From Bacteroidota bacterium (GTDB taxonomy: Bacteria > Bacteroidota > Bacteroidia > CAILMK01 > JACPUW01): DNA of 64,000 nucleotides. A program made the position numbers and the translations under genes. Below, piece by piece: positions 55,057 through 63,616 of the stretch (position 1 is its first letter; every line of letters begins with the position of its first letter). The notes beneath the pieces are model-generated. The model did not search any database, had not been told where the DNA came from, and saw only the letters and a list, made by a program, of their open reading frames with translations. Location of the stretch: NCBI GenBank assembly GCA_016192035.1, contig JACPUW010000004.1, positions 62,001 to 126,000 of the forward strand. Reading direction: 5' to 3'.

Positions 55057-56619
55057 ATGAAAAAAGTAAATTTCAGTTTTATAGATCTTTTTTCAGGCAT
55101 TGGCGGATTTAGGCTGGCCATGGCCAACAATGGAGGAACATGCATACATTTTAGTGAAATACACCCAGATGCCATTCAGGCTTACTGTGATAACTCAAAT
55201 GAGCCAAAAGACAAGAACCTTGGTGACATTACCAAAATCCACAGTCTGCCCTGCCATAACCTTCTTACGGCGGGTGTTCCTTGCCAGAGTTGGTCTATTG
55301 CAGGCAGGAACCTGGGATTTGATGACGATAGAGGGCAACTATGGAACGACACTTTATACTTGCTTGACCAATCAAAGCCCGATGCCTTCATTTTCGAAAA
55401 TGTAAAAGGTTTGGTAGATCCAAGAAATAGAAAAGCCTTGGCATTCATTCTTGACAGAATCAAGGATGCCGGGTATTTTGCCAAACATTATGTGCTTAAT
55501 TCTTTTGATTATGGCGTGCCTCAAAACAGGATCCGCGTATATATCGTTGGGTTCAGGAGTAAGAAATATGCAAACCTGTTTTGCCTTCCAAAACCCATTG
55601 AAAAAAAAGTAACCCTGGCCCACATCCTCAGTGGTGTTAATGGAAATATACTGTCCCAGGAAAAACCGGTGCCCCAAGATCTGTTTGGCAACGCGGTTGC
55701 GCAGAAAACCATGAGCTTATCCACGAGCAATGGCCTTAATGATTACTTTCTATTCAACGATATAAGAAACGGACACTCCACTATTCACTCTTGGGATATA
55801 ATAGAAACTACCGACCGTCAAAAGGAAATATGCTATCTGCTACTCAAGAACAGGAGAAAAGGAACCTATGGATGCTTAGACGGAAACCCATTGTCGCTTA
55901 AACATTTTCAAGCTTTAGACCCATCAATCGATTTGGCTGATCTTGACGGTTTGGTTGGCTTGGAAATTTTTAAAGAAGTGCCCTACGCGTTTCAGATAAG
56001 CTCCCAACTTCCAGACAAATTGGACCAAAATGAACTGGCCCTTATAGATCAATGCAATGGAAACTTTTTGGTAGTGGATGAAATAAAAACCAAGCGGGTG
56101 CTTAAACTGAAGAAAGTCCCCATTGCCAAAACCCTGCAATCATTGGCAAGAAAAGGCGCCTTGTCATTGATTGAAACCAGGTATGACTTTAAAAACACCA
56201 AGATTAGCACGGGGCTCAAGGGGGTCAATAGAATTTTTCTTCCCAGTTCCAATATATTTCCAACCCTGGTAGCGAGTGACACAAACGATTTTGTAACCAC
56301 ACAAATAATTGAATCAAAAAATGTTACGGAATATAAGAGCCGTTTTATCCGGGAAGTGTACAATAAGGAAAATTATAGGCGCATTACCAAGGAGGAAGCC
56401 TGTTTAATACAGGGTTTTCCCAAAGGTTACGCACTTCCCCAAAACCGGGCTAGATGGATGAAACTCATAGGAAACAGCGTATCTGTTCCGGTAATTGACG
56501 CTCTGGTGAAAGCCATTATTGAAACAGGAGTATTTGACCAATTGCCCGGCGAGGCAGGGACAGGCGCTCCTACCCTGGCCAGCTTACCCTCCCCCGCCCT
56601 TGCCTTTCCTGGGCCATAA
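55057..56619 (+). CDS. DNA (cytosine-5-)-methyltransferase
   Basis: This 520-residue methyltransferase has motif I FIDLFSGIGGFRLAM, motif IV GVPCQSWSIAGRNLGF with the catalytic Cys, ENV in FIFENVKGL, motif VIII QNRIRVYIVGF and motif X near the end (IGNSVSVPVIDAL). It should protect host DNA from the adjacent restriction enzyme. A GGAAAAG sequence precedes its ATG, rare in this window. The last 25 residues or so (QLPGEAGTGAP onward) are Pro/Ala/Gly-rich, encoded by G+C-rich DNA, and look like read-through into host sequence. Confidence 0.92.
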   Translation: MKKVNFSFIDLFSGIGGFRLAMANNGGTCIHFSEIHPDAIQAYCDNSNEPKDKNLGDITKIHSLPCHNLLTAGVPCQSWSIAGRNLGFDDDRGQLWNDTLYLLDQSKPDAFIFENVKGLVDPRNRKALAFILDRIKDAGYFAKHYVLNSFDYGVPQNRIRVYIVGFRSKKYANLFCLPKPIEKKVTLAHILSGVNGNILSQEKPVPQDLFGNAVAQKTMSLSTSNGLNDYFLFNDIRNGHSTIHSWDIIETTDRQKEICYLLLKNRRKGTYGCLDGNPLSLKHFQALDPSIDLADLDGLVGLEIFKEVPYAFQISSQLPDKLDQNELALIDQCNGNFLVVDEIKTKRVLKLKKVPIAKTLQSLARKGALSLIETRYDFKNTKISTGLKGVNRIFLPSSNIFPTLVASDTNDFVTTQIIESKNVTEYKSRFIREVYNKENYRRITKEEACLIQGFPKGYALPQNRARWMKLIGNSVSVPVIDALVKAIIETGVFDQLPGEAGTGAPTLASLPSPALAFPGP

Positions 56620-56673
56620 TCCACATTCATGGGCCCATAAAACCGTAGATTTACCCTCGTGCTTTTGCCGCCT

Positions 56674-58095
56674 ATGCCCCAAATTAGGTACTGGTTTCTT
56701 CTCTGGCCCATACTAGGGCTTTTGGCACTTAGGATATGGTCTGTGGGCCACCGGGAATATTCTGGCCGCGACGAGATTTCTAGCTACCTGGCCATTAGCG
56801 GTAGGGGCATGCAAGCGCACCACGCTATAAGTGAAAAATTGGGTGGTGATGGCGGCGAAATGTCCGTGGCCCAGTACAATGACCTGTTGTGGAAAATGGC
56901 CCCATTTGCCTGGGATGGCATTACTGAAAAGCTCAACTTTCAAGACAAGCACCCCCCACTGTATTTCTGGTTGGCCCACCTCTGGTGCCTGGTCTTTGGG
57001 TTTGGGGTTGGCAGTTTGCTGGCCATGCAGGTGCTGCTTGACACGGTATTGTTGGCCTTACTAGCCTTTAGCGCACGGCGGCAGGGCGTGTTTTGGGGAT
57101 TTGGCATGGCGGCCATCGTGTTGTGCCACTCCTCGTTCAGCGAATCGGTGGTACTGGTTAGGCACTATCACCTACTGGCCATAATTGCGCTGGCATTCTG
57201 GCAGTTGGTATTGTCCGGGCCAAGCCCTGTTCGAAACCTGTCACTGGTAGCCGTAACGGCGTTGGGCCTTTACACCCATTATTTTTTCACCCTTCTGGCC
57301 CTGGGGGCAATGGGCGCATTGGCCGCCACCCATACACCCTTGTGGCAACATTGGCGCACGGGTGGGCTTGTGGCGGCAGGCGCCCTGGTTGCGGTGGTGG
57401 CCTATCCACCGGCATTTGAAGCCCTTTTTCAGGAAAGGCATTTCTCCCACCCCTCTGGCGGCATGGCGTTAAAATTTGCACTTTCTGGCCCCCTAAGACT
57501 ATTGTTGCCCACTACGGTACTAGAATTGGCCAAACCCTGGATGCTGGCCCCTGCCTGGCCACTGTGCCTGGCCGCCACGGCCTGGGCTTGGTATAAGGCA
57601 AGCCCCGGTGTGAGGGCAGCCCTCCTTTATGGCCTGCTGGTGTATGCCCAATGGTGCATCCTACTCATGCTGGGCAAGCTGCCCCTGCATACTTTTATTG
57701 GAAACCGGTATATGGTGGGGGTGGCAGTAGTGTTTCTGCCGGCTGTGGTGGACTTGGCGCATGGGTACGCAAAATCCATGAATCGCCCCTGGGCGGTGCC
57801 CTGCCTCTGGGTTGCCATGGTGGTGGTGAGCTTTTACCAACACAGGCCCCTACCTGCCATAGATATAGGCGGCAAGGTGTATATGGCCCAGCCCATATGG
57901 CCCATGGCGGCCCTCCTGGCCGAGCGCATGGCCCCCGCCGATACCCTGGTAGCCCTGCCTATGGACCACCTGCGCTACTGGCAGTACGGCCAGCCCCTGG
58001 TGCTGCCCAGCTATAAACTTCGCCTCCTGCCCCTGCGGGGCAATAAAAGGGTGGACCGGCACTTTTTGATGAAACAATGGGTGAGGGTGCATTAA
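56674..58095 (+). CDS. GT-C family membrane glycosyltransferase
   Basis: This 473-residue protein has about ten hydrophobic segments and the early acidic loop HREYSGRDEISSYLA typical of GT-C/ArnT (GT39/83-like) enzymes, which move sugars from polyprenyl-phosphate donors in the periplasm. The C-terminal soluble end ALLAERMAPADTLVALPM reappears in a second, truncated copy at 61338-61598. The ATG at 56674 is preferred to a start five codons earlier. TGCTTTTG (56660-56667) directly upstream is a weak -7 match. The acceptor is unknown. Confidence 0.78.
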   Translation: MPQIRYWFLLWPILGLLALRIWSVGHREYSGRDEISSYLAISGRGMQAHHAISEKLGGDGGEMSVAQYNDLLWKMAPFAWDGITEKLNFQDKHPPLYFWLAHLWCLVFGFGVGSLLAMQVLLDTVLLALLAFSARRQGVFWGFGMAAIVLCHSSFSESVVLVRHYHLLAIIALAFWQLVLSGPSPVRNLSLVAVTALGLYTHYFFTLLALGAMGALAATHTPLWQHWRTGGLVAAGALVAVVAYPPAFEALFQERHFSHPSGGMALKFALSGPLRLLLPTTVLELAKPWMLAPAWPLCLAATAWAWYKASPGVRAALLYGLLVYAQWCILLMLGKLPLHTFIGNRYMVGVAVVFLPAVVDLAHGYAKSMNRPWAVPCLWVAMVVVSFYQHRPLPAIDIGGKVYMAQPIWPMAALLAERMAPADTLVALPMDHLRYWQYGQPLVLPSYKLRLLPLRGNKRVDRHFLMKQWVRVH

Positions 58096-58202
58096 GCCGA
58101 TTCAATTGTTTATTTGCCTGTTGGGATTTTTAAGAAATTATTTTCAAGTCGGTGTCACTTTTGCCCATTGGCGGGTTGTAACCTTGCTAAAAATCTACTA
58201 GA

Positions 58203-58441
58203 ATGAAAACTCCTTGCTCCTTGCTCCTTGCTCCTAATCCTTTACCCTAGCCCCGCCTTGGTTAGGGGGCAAAAAGATTATTGATATTTTTAACATGACC
58301 GGAAAGATGCAGGAGATTGACCTTCAGGTGCACGGATCACAAGCCACGGTGGGCCTGGGCGGTTTGCCCAATGGGTGTTATTCCATAAAAGTAACCCTTG
58401 ACAACGGCATGGCCCACGCCGATTATTTCATCAAGCTCTAA
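58203..58441 (+). pseudogene. Remnant of a T9SS cargo gene
   Basis: An ATG at 58203 opens a 15-codon frame (MKTPCSLLLAPNPLP, stop at 58248), as if starting a signal peptide. From about 58271 another frame reads KKIIDIFNMTGKM, then LQVHGSQATVGLGGLPNGCY, and finishes ADYFIKL and a stop at 58439-58441. That second part is the final strand set of a T9SS type A sorting domain. The middle of the gene is gone and the two ends are out of frame. TAACCTTG at 58179-58186 may be its old promoter. The CHU_C gene begins 4 bp later. Confidence 0.6.
58210..58234 (+). repeat. Heptanucleotide tandem repeat CTCCTTG
   Basis: Three exact copies of CTCCTTG plus a partial CTCCT lie directly after the ATG of the broken cargo gene. 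Seven-base units shift the frame when copy number changes. Adding one unit would reach the downstream CTD frame but meet a TAA, so phase variation alone would not restore the gene now. Confidence 0.8.
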
Positions 58442-58445
58442 GGGC

Positions 58446-61337
58446 ATGAAAAAACCGATGCCCGGATACCGGCCGCCCCAACCCTTTTCTTGGCCCGCCA
58501 TGCTATTCTTGGCGCTGGCTCCATACTGGGCGGCCATGGCCCAGACCGACAACGGCATCAACCTGGTGCTAAACCCCTCGTTTGAAACCAATACCGGCTG
58601 CAACGACTATAATCATCCCGATCACAAGGGGAGCTATTTCAAATACTTGCCGCACTGGAGAAGCGCTGCATTGGGTGTCAATGCCCCTAGATACTGGAAC
58701 TTCGATACCGTCTGCAACCTGATCCGCCCTTATTTCCCCAACTATAACCACCCCCGCACCGGCACCTCCTGCATCTTTCTTTCCCTTTTTTATCAGAACT
58801 ATTCAAAATCGCTCACGGCAGAGTATCAAATTAAAACCTTTTTGAGGGGCGAGTTGGCCAAACCCCTGGTCAGGGGGCGGAAGTACTTCCTGTCGTTCCA
58901 TGCGGTGCTGGACCAGACCTGGCCTAGGGCAAAACTCGACTATGGCATCAACAGCCTGGGCTGCTATGTACATTCCAATGATTTCAGCTTTAATTCATCC
59001 CCGATTCACGGTATGCCCGATTCTTTGATCGTCGAATACCCCCACCAGCTTAAGCCACAGGTGCGGTGCAGCCCCGACCGGTTTATCACCGACTCGGTCC
59101 ACTACAGGGAAATATCGGGGGTGTTTACCGCCAATGGCGGGGAGCGGTACATCACCGTGGGCAACTTTACGCCCAATGCCATAACAGAATACCGCCTGGT
59201 GCCCAAATCAGGCAACTGGGGCGAACCCCACTGCCTTATGGTGGTGGACGATTTTACCCTCATCCCTTATCCCGATTTGGGCCCCGATACCTGTTTGGCC
59301 GGTGGCGACACGCTTGTCCTGCGGGTGCCGGGCTACATCCATTTGCCCCCATCGGCCTTCACTTGGTCAACCGGCCACACCGGCGACAGCCTGGTGGTGG
59401 GCAAAACCGGCGTTTACTGGGTGGAATACTCGGAAGGGTACACCACCGTGCGCGATACCATACGGATACAAAAAACGGGCACGCCCATTGGCCTGCGAAT
59501 GCTCAAGCGAAGGACAAGCGCCTGTGAAGACAGCCTGGCCCTCACCATGGACAGCACCAGGTTTTCCAATTTCAAATGGAGCACGGGCCATACCGGGCCA
59601 CGGATCTTCGTGCGCCAAAAAGGCAACTATTCGGTAAGCTACCAAGGGGCAAACGGATGCCGGTACAAGAGCCAGACCACCGTGTCCTTTCCAAAACCCT
59701 GGGTAGAGGCCATCGATTCGCAGTATTGCTTCCACAGATACGCCGAGCTTAAATGGCTCAAGATCAGGGACGGAAAATTTGATTACCTGGCCTGGCAAGA
59801 CAACACCAGGAACGGCAAGTTCAAGGACCGGGCCATAGGCGATAGCGCCGGGGCCAACCGGGCGACTGTTTGGGACACCATTTTGGTGGTGGCCCACCTG
59901 GACGGCTGTACCTATACCGATACACTGTTCAGCAGGGTGTTTCCCTGGGGGATTCCCAATTTCCAGGGCGACCAGATGATCTGTAACGAAAACCAAATAT
60001 GGAATGTAAACGAACCCAGCCCCGGTAAGGTGGGTGCCCGCACCAAGGTGCTGTGGAGCACCGGCAGCACCGATTCCTTTATCAGGATAAACAGGGCCGA
60101 TACCTACTGGGTGAGGACGGAAACGGCGAGAGGAGGATGCGTATATACCGATACGGCTTACCTGGGGTACAGCCCATTTAGCGTTAGGGACCGGTGGATA
60201 TGCCGGGGCGATACGGTGAGCATGGACCTTAACCAGCTCCTGCCATTTGGCAAAGGTTTTGAAAACCCACCTGTTAAATGGACTTACAACGGTGAGCGGT
60301 TTGATTTTGATTGGTTCACCTCCACAAAGGCCACGCTCCGGGGCGCGGGCACCTATACCTATCTAACTCCCCTTATGAACATGGAACACGAGCCCCCGTA
60401 TTCCTGCCTTGTTTATGATACGTTTGACGTTTTTTTCGACACCATCAAAAACGTGCTGCCCGCCGACACCACCATCTGTAACTCACCCAGGTACCGTTTG
60501 GTGCTCAGGGAAGTGTTTGACAGCGTGTCATGGGCGGGAAACCTGGACTTCAAAGACGCCGATGTGTGGGCTTATGCGCCCTTTGGCTCTTTCGCGGCCA
60601 CGGCATACCGTAACGGCTGCGTGGCCCATGATACCATGGCCATTATAGCCGATTCCCTGCTCTATGCCGTGGTTGGGCCCAAAAAGGTTTGCCCCGGCGG
60701 AACCACCCATCTCCGGCTTGCCGCCGACCCTGGCACACGTTGGGCGTGGGGAAACGACAGCCTATCGGTTCTTGCCGGCGCCGGCACACACGGATTTTAT
60801 GTCTATAACAGTGCCTGCGGCGTGCATGATACCATAACCATTTCCCTTTTTGTGCTCGATACATTGATCGACCCATTTGGGCAGGATACCTTTTGCGCAC
60901 TCGATTCCCCCATGTTCTATGCCACGAGCAGTGGGGCCTGGTTTGAACTGGACGGCGATAGCGTAGGCCCCTCCATCAGGCTTGAAGACCAGGGATACTT
61001 TCATGTTACCCTTAATAACAAGTGCCACTCCCTGGAGCGGTTCCTGTTGGTAAACGATCGCTGTGCCGTACTGTCCGTACCCACGGCATTTAGCCCAAAC
61101 GGCGATGGGCTCAATGACTATTTTGGGATGGTGGGGCTGGATTACATTTCTTTTTCGTGTAATATATATGCCCCTAATGGACAGCTGCTGGCTACCGGCA
61201 CAAACCCCGAATTGATATGGGACGGCAAGGTTAGGGATGACTATGCGCCCTTGGGCAATTACTTCTTTGTTGCCCGGATAGTGGCGGATAACGGAGAGGA
61301 AAGTGAACTGAGCGGTTGCATCAGCGTGGTGCGCTGA
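58446..61337 (+). CDS. Large secreted protein with gliding-motility (CHU_C) C-terminal domain
   Basis: This 963-residue protein starts at ATG 58446 with a signal peptide (hydrophobic WPAMLFLALAPYWAAMAQ). The N-terminal module NLVLNPSFETNTGC is a lectin-like opening seen in Bacteroidota surface proteins. Several Ig/PKD-like segments follow (FTWSTGHTGDSL, FKWSTGHTGPRI). The C-terminus VPTAFSPNGDGLNDYFGMV through LGNYFFVARI is the gliding-motility-associated C-terminal domain used as a T9SS type B signal. It sits between the broken cargo gene and a glycosyltransferase remnant. An adhesin or matrix role is inferred. Confidence 0.85.
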   Translation: MKKPMPGYRPPQPFSWPAMLFLALAPYWAAMAQTDNGINLVLNPSFETNTGCNDYNHPDHKGSYFKYLPHWRSAALGVNAPRYWNFDTVCNLIRPYFPNYNHPRTGTSCIFLSLFYQNYSKSLTAEYQIKTFLRGELAKPLVRGRKYFLSFHAVLDQTWPRAKLDYGINSLGCYVHSNDFSFNSSPIHGMPDSLIVEYPHQLKPQVRCSPDRFITDSVHYREISGVFTANGGERYITVGNFTPNAITEYRLVPKSGNWGEPHCLMVVDDFTLIPYPDLGPDTCLAGGDTLVLRVPGYIHLPPSAFTWSTGHTGDSLVVGKTGVYWVEYSEGYTTVRDTIRIQKTGTPIGLRMLKRRTSACEDSLALTMDSTRFSNFKWSTGHTGPRIFVRQKGNYSVSYQGANGCRYKSQTTVSFPKPWVEAIDSQYCFHRYAELKWLKIRDGKFDYLAWQDNTRNGKFKDRAIGDSAGANRATVWDTILVVAHLDGCTYTDTLFSRVFPWGIPNFQGDQMICNENQIWNVNEPSPGKVGARTKVLWSTGSTDSFIRINRADTYWVRTETARGGCVYTDTAYLGYSPFSVRDRWICRGDTVSMDLNQLLPFGKGFENPPVKWTYNGERFDFDWFTSTKATLRGAGTYTYLTPLMNMEHEPPYSCLVYDTFDVFFDTIKNVLPADTTICNSPRYRLVLREVFDSVSWAGNLDFKDADVWAYAPFGSFAATAYRNGCVAHDTMAIIADSLLYAVVGPKKVCPGGTTHLRLAADPGTRWAWGNDSLSVLAGAGTHGFYVYNSACGVHDTITISLFVLDTLIDPFGQDTFCALDSPMFYATSSGAWFELDGDSVGPSIRLEDQGYFHVTLNNKCHSLERFLLVNDRCAVLSVPTAFSPNGDGLNDYFGMVGLDYISFSCNIYAPNGQLLATGTNPELIWDGKVRDDYAPLGNYFFVARIVADNGEESELSGCISVVR

Positions 61338-61598
61338 CAATCACATAACGATATCCCTTTTTTCGAAGCCCAACAAGCACTTTTGCCCTTGGTGGTTGAT
61401 ACCGCCCTCCTGGCCGAGCGCATGGCCCCCGCCGATACCCTGGTAGCCCTGCCTATGGGCCACCTGCGCTACTGGCAGTACGGGCACCCCCTGGTGCTGC
61501 CCAAAACCGCCCTTAGGCAACTGCCCAAAAAGGCCAAGAAAAGGGTGAACAAGGACTTTTTGATGAAGCAATGGGTGAGGGTGCACCCTGAGTAGGCG
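61338..61598 (+). pseudogene. Truncated second copy of the GT-C glycosyltransferase tail
   Basis: The open frame directly after the CHU_C stop reads NDIPFFEAQQALLPLVVDT, then ALLAERMAPADTLVALPMGH, LRYWQYGHPLVLP and ends FLMKQWVRVHPE (stop at 61593-61595). This matches the last 60 residues of the glycosyltransferase at 56674-58095. About 54 bp are identical (57910 against 61404). The upstream residues differ from that gene, so it is the tail of a related but distinct copy whose 5' part is missing. No start codon or promoter belongs to it. Confidence 0.75.
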
Positions 61599-61660
61599 GC
61601 TGTGTGCCCCGCTAATTGCCCATAGGGCACCTCAAATCATAAAAAACCTATTTGGAAAAC

Positions 61661-61702
61661 TTCTAAATAATTTGTTTAGAACTATTCTAAATAATACGTT
61701 TG
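61661..61702 (+). promoter_or_regulatory. Consensus promoter overlaid by TTCTAAA/TTTAGAA repeats
   Basis: TTTG at 61671-61674, 20 bp, then TACGTTTG at 61695-61702 is a near-perfect Bacteroidota promoter, 21 bp before the methyltransferase ATG. TTCTAAA (61661), TTTAGAA (61675) and TTCTAAA (61685) form two inverted pairs with 7- and 3-bp spacers that cover the -33 and spacer. The 11-mer TTCTAAATAAT is also directly repeated. This looks like an operator for a dimeric repressor. Confidence 0.6.
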
Positions 61703-61723
61703 CGCCATGCAATACGCACATTA

Positions 61724-62506
61724 ATGGAACATATAGACTTACGCAAGGCGCAGGGCCATTGGGTGCTGGCCAAAATGGGCAAGAAAGTGCTGCGGCCCGG
61801 AGGCAAGGAGCTTACCGAAAAACTAGTACAGGCGCTGGACATACAGGGCGACGATACTGTAGTGGAGTTTGCTCCAGGACTGGGGTTTACGGCCCAGATG
61901 GTGCTGGCGCGGCAGCCCAAAAAGTATGTGGGGGTAGATGCCAACGAGCAGGCGGTGGAACTACTGCAAAAAAAACTTGCCGGGCAGGGCAGGGAAATCC
62001 ACCTGGGGAACGCTGCCGAAACTGGTTTACCAAGCAGATTGGCCACCAAGGTATATGGCGAAGCCATGCTCACCATGCACGCCGACCACCGCAAGGGTGA
62101 AATAGTGCGGGAGGCCTACCGCTTGCTGCAGCCTGGCGGCCTGTACGCCATACACGAACTGGGCCTTACTCCCGGCAACCTAAGTGATGAAAAGAAAGCG
62201 GAGGTGCAGCGCGACCTGGCGCAGGCCATACGCGTGAATGCCCGCCCACTCACTACCTCCGAATGGCGGCATGTGCTGGAAAAGGAAGGTTTTGTAGTGA
62301 CCTACACCGCGAGCAATGCCATGCACCTACTGGAAGCCAAGCGGATGATAGACGACGAAGGGTTATGGCGTACCCTACGCATAGGCTGGAACATAGTGCG
62401 CAACCGCGCCGCGCTGCAAAGGGTGCTGGAAATGCATCGCGTGTTTAGAAAGCATGCGGCATGTATGAACGCGGTGGTGATGGTAGCCCGCAAACCCCTT
62501 GGCTAG
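61724..62506 (+). CDS. Class I SAM-dependent methyltransferase
   Basis: This 260-residue protein has the SAM-binding motif VVEFAPGLGFTAQMV, the acidic VGVDANEQAVELL, and LLQPGGLYAIHELGL. The ATG at 61724 (MEHIDLRKAQGHWVL) is downstream of a strong promoter; an earlier start at 61700 lies within it. The substrate is not evident; it resembles UbiE-like small-molecule methyltransferases. It converges with the rhodanese-thioredoxin gene, stops 4 bp apart, and both promoters contain TTCTAA/TTAGAA half-sites. Confidence 0.82.
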   Translation: MEHIDLRKAQGHWVLAKMGKKVLRPGGKELTEKLVQALDIQGDDTVVEFAPGLGFTAQMVLARQPKKYVGVDANEQAVELLQKKLAGQGREIHLGNAAETGLPSRLATKVYGEAMLTMHADHRKGEIVREAYRLLQPGGLYAIHELGLTPGNLSDEKKAEVQRDLAQAIRVNARPLTTSEWRHVLEKEGFVVTYTASNAMHLLEAKRMIDDEGLWRTLRIGWNIVRNRAALQRVLEMHRVFRKHAACMNAVVMVARKPLG

Positions 62507-62510
62507 TGTA

Positions 62511-63305
62511 CTATAGATGACTGTCTAGCTGCGCCATGAGCGCTTCTCTGGTAAGGGTGCCGCTGTGCTGCCACACGGCTTTTCCCTGTACAAAGAGCAT
62601 AAACACGGGCACGCCACTTATGGCGTACTCCTTAGCTATATCCTTGCTCTTGTCCACGTCCACGCGCAGCACGGTGGCGCGGCCCTGGTAGTCGGCTTCC
62701 AGTTGGTCCACTATGGGGGCCATGCGCCGGCAGGGGGCACACCAAACGGTATGGAAATCAACCAGTACGGGTTTTTCGGTGGCCAGCACCTCGCGGAAAT
62801 CGTCCATGCTCAGGGTTTGAATGCCGTGGTCTTCGATAGCCTGCGCGTTGGTAAGCGAAAAGCCTGATGCCTCCCAGGCCATTACACCCCCCTGTAGGTT
62901 ATATACCTGGGCAAACCCGTTTTTGATGAGTTTGTTGGCCGCGCTACTGCTCCTGCCCCCTGATTTGCAGTACACATAGATGGGTTTTGTTTTGTCCATC
63001 AAGTTGATTTTCTTCTCAAAATCGGGGTCATATATATCTATTACGCTGGCCTGGCCTATGGTGCCCTGTGCTACCTCGCCGGGGGTCCGCACGTCGAGCA
63101 CTATGCCGCTGCCTGATGACACAAGCTCCTTAAACCGTTCTGGGCCTATGTCCTGGACTTTTGGCTTGGGTTTTTCTGCTTCGCCCGTTGTTTCTGACGC
63201 GGTGTTTGTGGTGTCGCCCTGGCCCTGCGCACAGGCACTAAGAGAAACCAACGAAATGAGGAAAAGGAACTGGATGCCGTGTTTGAGTATAATGTGTGTA
63301 TGCAT
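62511..63305 (-). CDS. Rhodanese-thioredoxin fusion lipoprotein
   Basis: This 264-residue protein has a lipoprotein signal (FLFLISLVSLSACAQG, Cys at residue 25), a Thr/Glu/Lys-rich linker, a rhodanese domain with active Cys in YVYCKSGGRSSSAAN, and a thioredoxin domain with TVWCAPCRRM and GVPVFMLFVQ. Both active sites look intact. It should act in the periplasm on sulfur transfer and thiol redox. The fusion order rhodanese then thioredoxin is seen in some Bacteroidota. Confidence 0.9.
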   Translation of the reverse strand: MHTHIILKHGIQFLFLISLVSLSACAQGQGDTTNTASETTGEAEKPKPKVQDIGPERFKELVSSGSGIVLDVRTPGEVAQGTIGQASVIDIYDPDFEKKINLMDKTKPIYVYCKSGGRSSSAANKLIKNGFAQVYNLQGGVMAWEASGFSLTNAQAIEDHGIQTLSMDDFREVLATEKPVLVDFHTVWCAPCRRMAPIVDQLEADYQGRATVLRVDVDKSKDIAKEYAISGVPVFMLFVQGKAVWQHSGTLTREALMAQLDSHL

Positions 63306-63616
63306 AAATGATGCTTCTCTAAAGGTTAGAAAAAAGCCTGATGGGCGAAATATGGTGTGTGAAAGGGCCAGAAACCCCTATGCCAATGGAAAAGTTCGGA
63401 CAGTTGCCTGAGGCCGCCAACCCTGGTTTGGCCTGTATTTGATTTTGTAGCTGGGCGGGGTGCATGCTGCTGCCGTGCAGGGGGCAAAGGTAATAGCGCG
63501 CACCCCTGGCAGTTCTTAGAGATTTGGGTTGGGGCAGGCTTGACAGCCCTTTACCTTTGGTGAGATGGGCCATATGGATGATCCCAACGCCATGCCTGGC
63601 ATCTTATCACCGTCAT
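63306..63616 (-). promoter_or_regulatory. Intergenic region before the rhodanese-thioredoxin gene
   Basis: About 310 bp. TTCTCTAAAGGTTAGAA at 63315-63331 is a near-palindrome that contains TAACCTTT (63321-63328, minus), a weak -7 element 16 bp from the ATG. A plus-strand promoter-like pair (TTG 63529-63531, TACCTTTG 63552-63559, 20 bp apart) points into the antisense of the next gene. TACCTTTG on the minus strand is also at 63485-63492. No gene is credible here. Confidence 0.35.

Noticed and set aside
63319-63573. 84-codon open frame on the minus strand between the rhodanese gene and the partial methyltransferase
   Set aside because: No family, signal or coherent composition; it reads like non-coding DNA.
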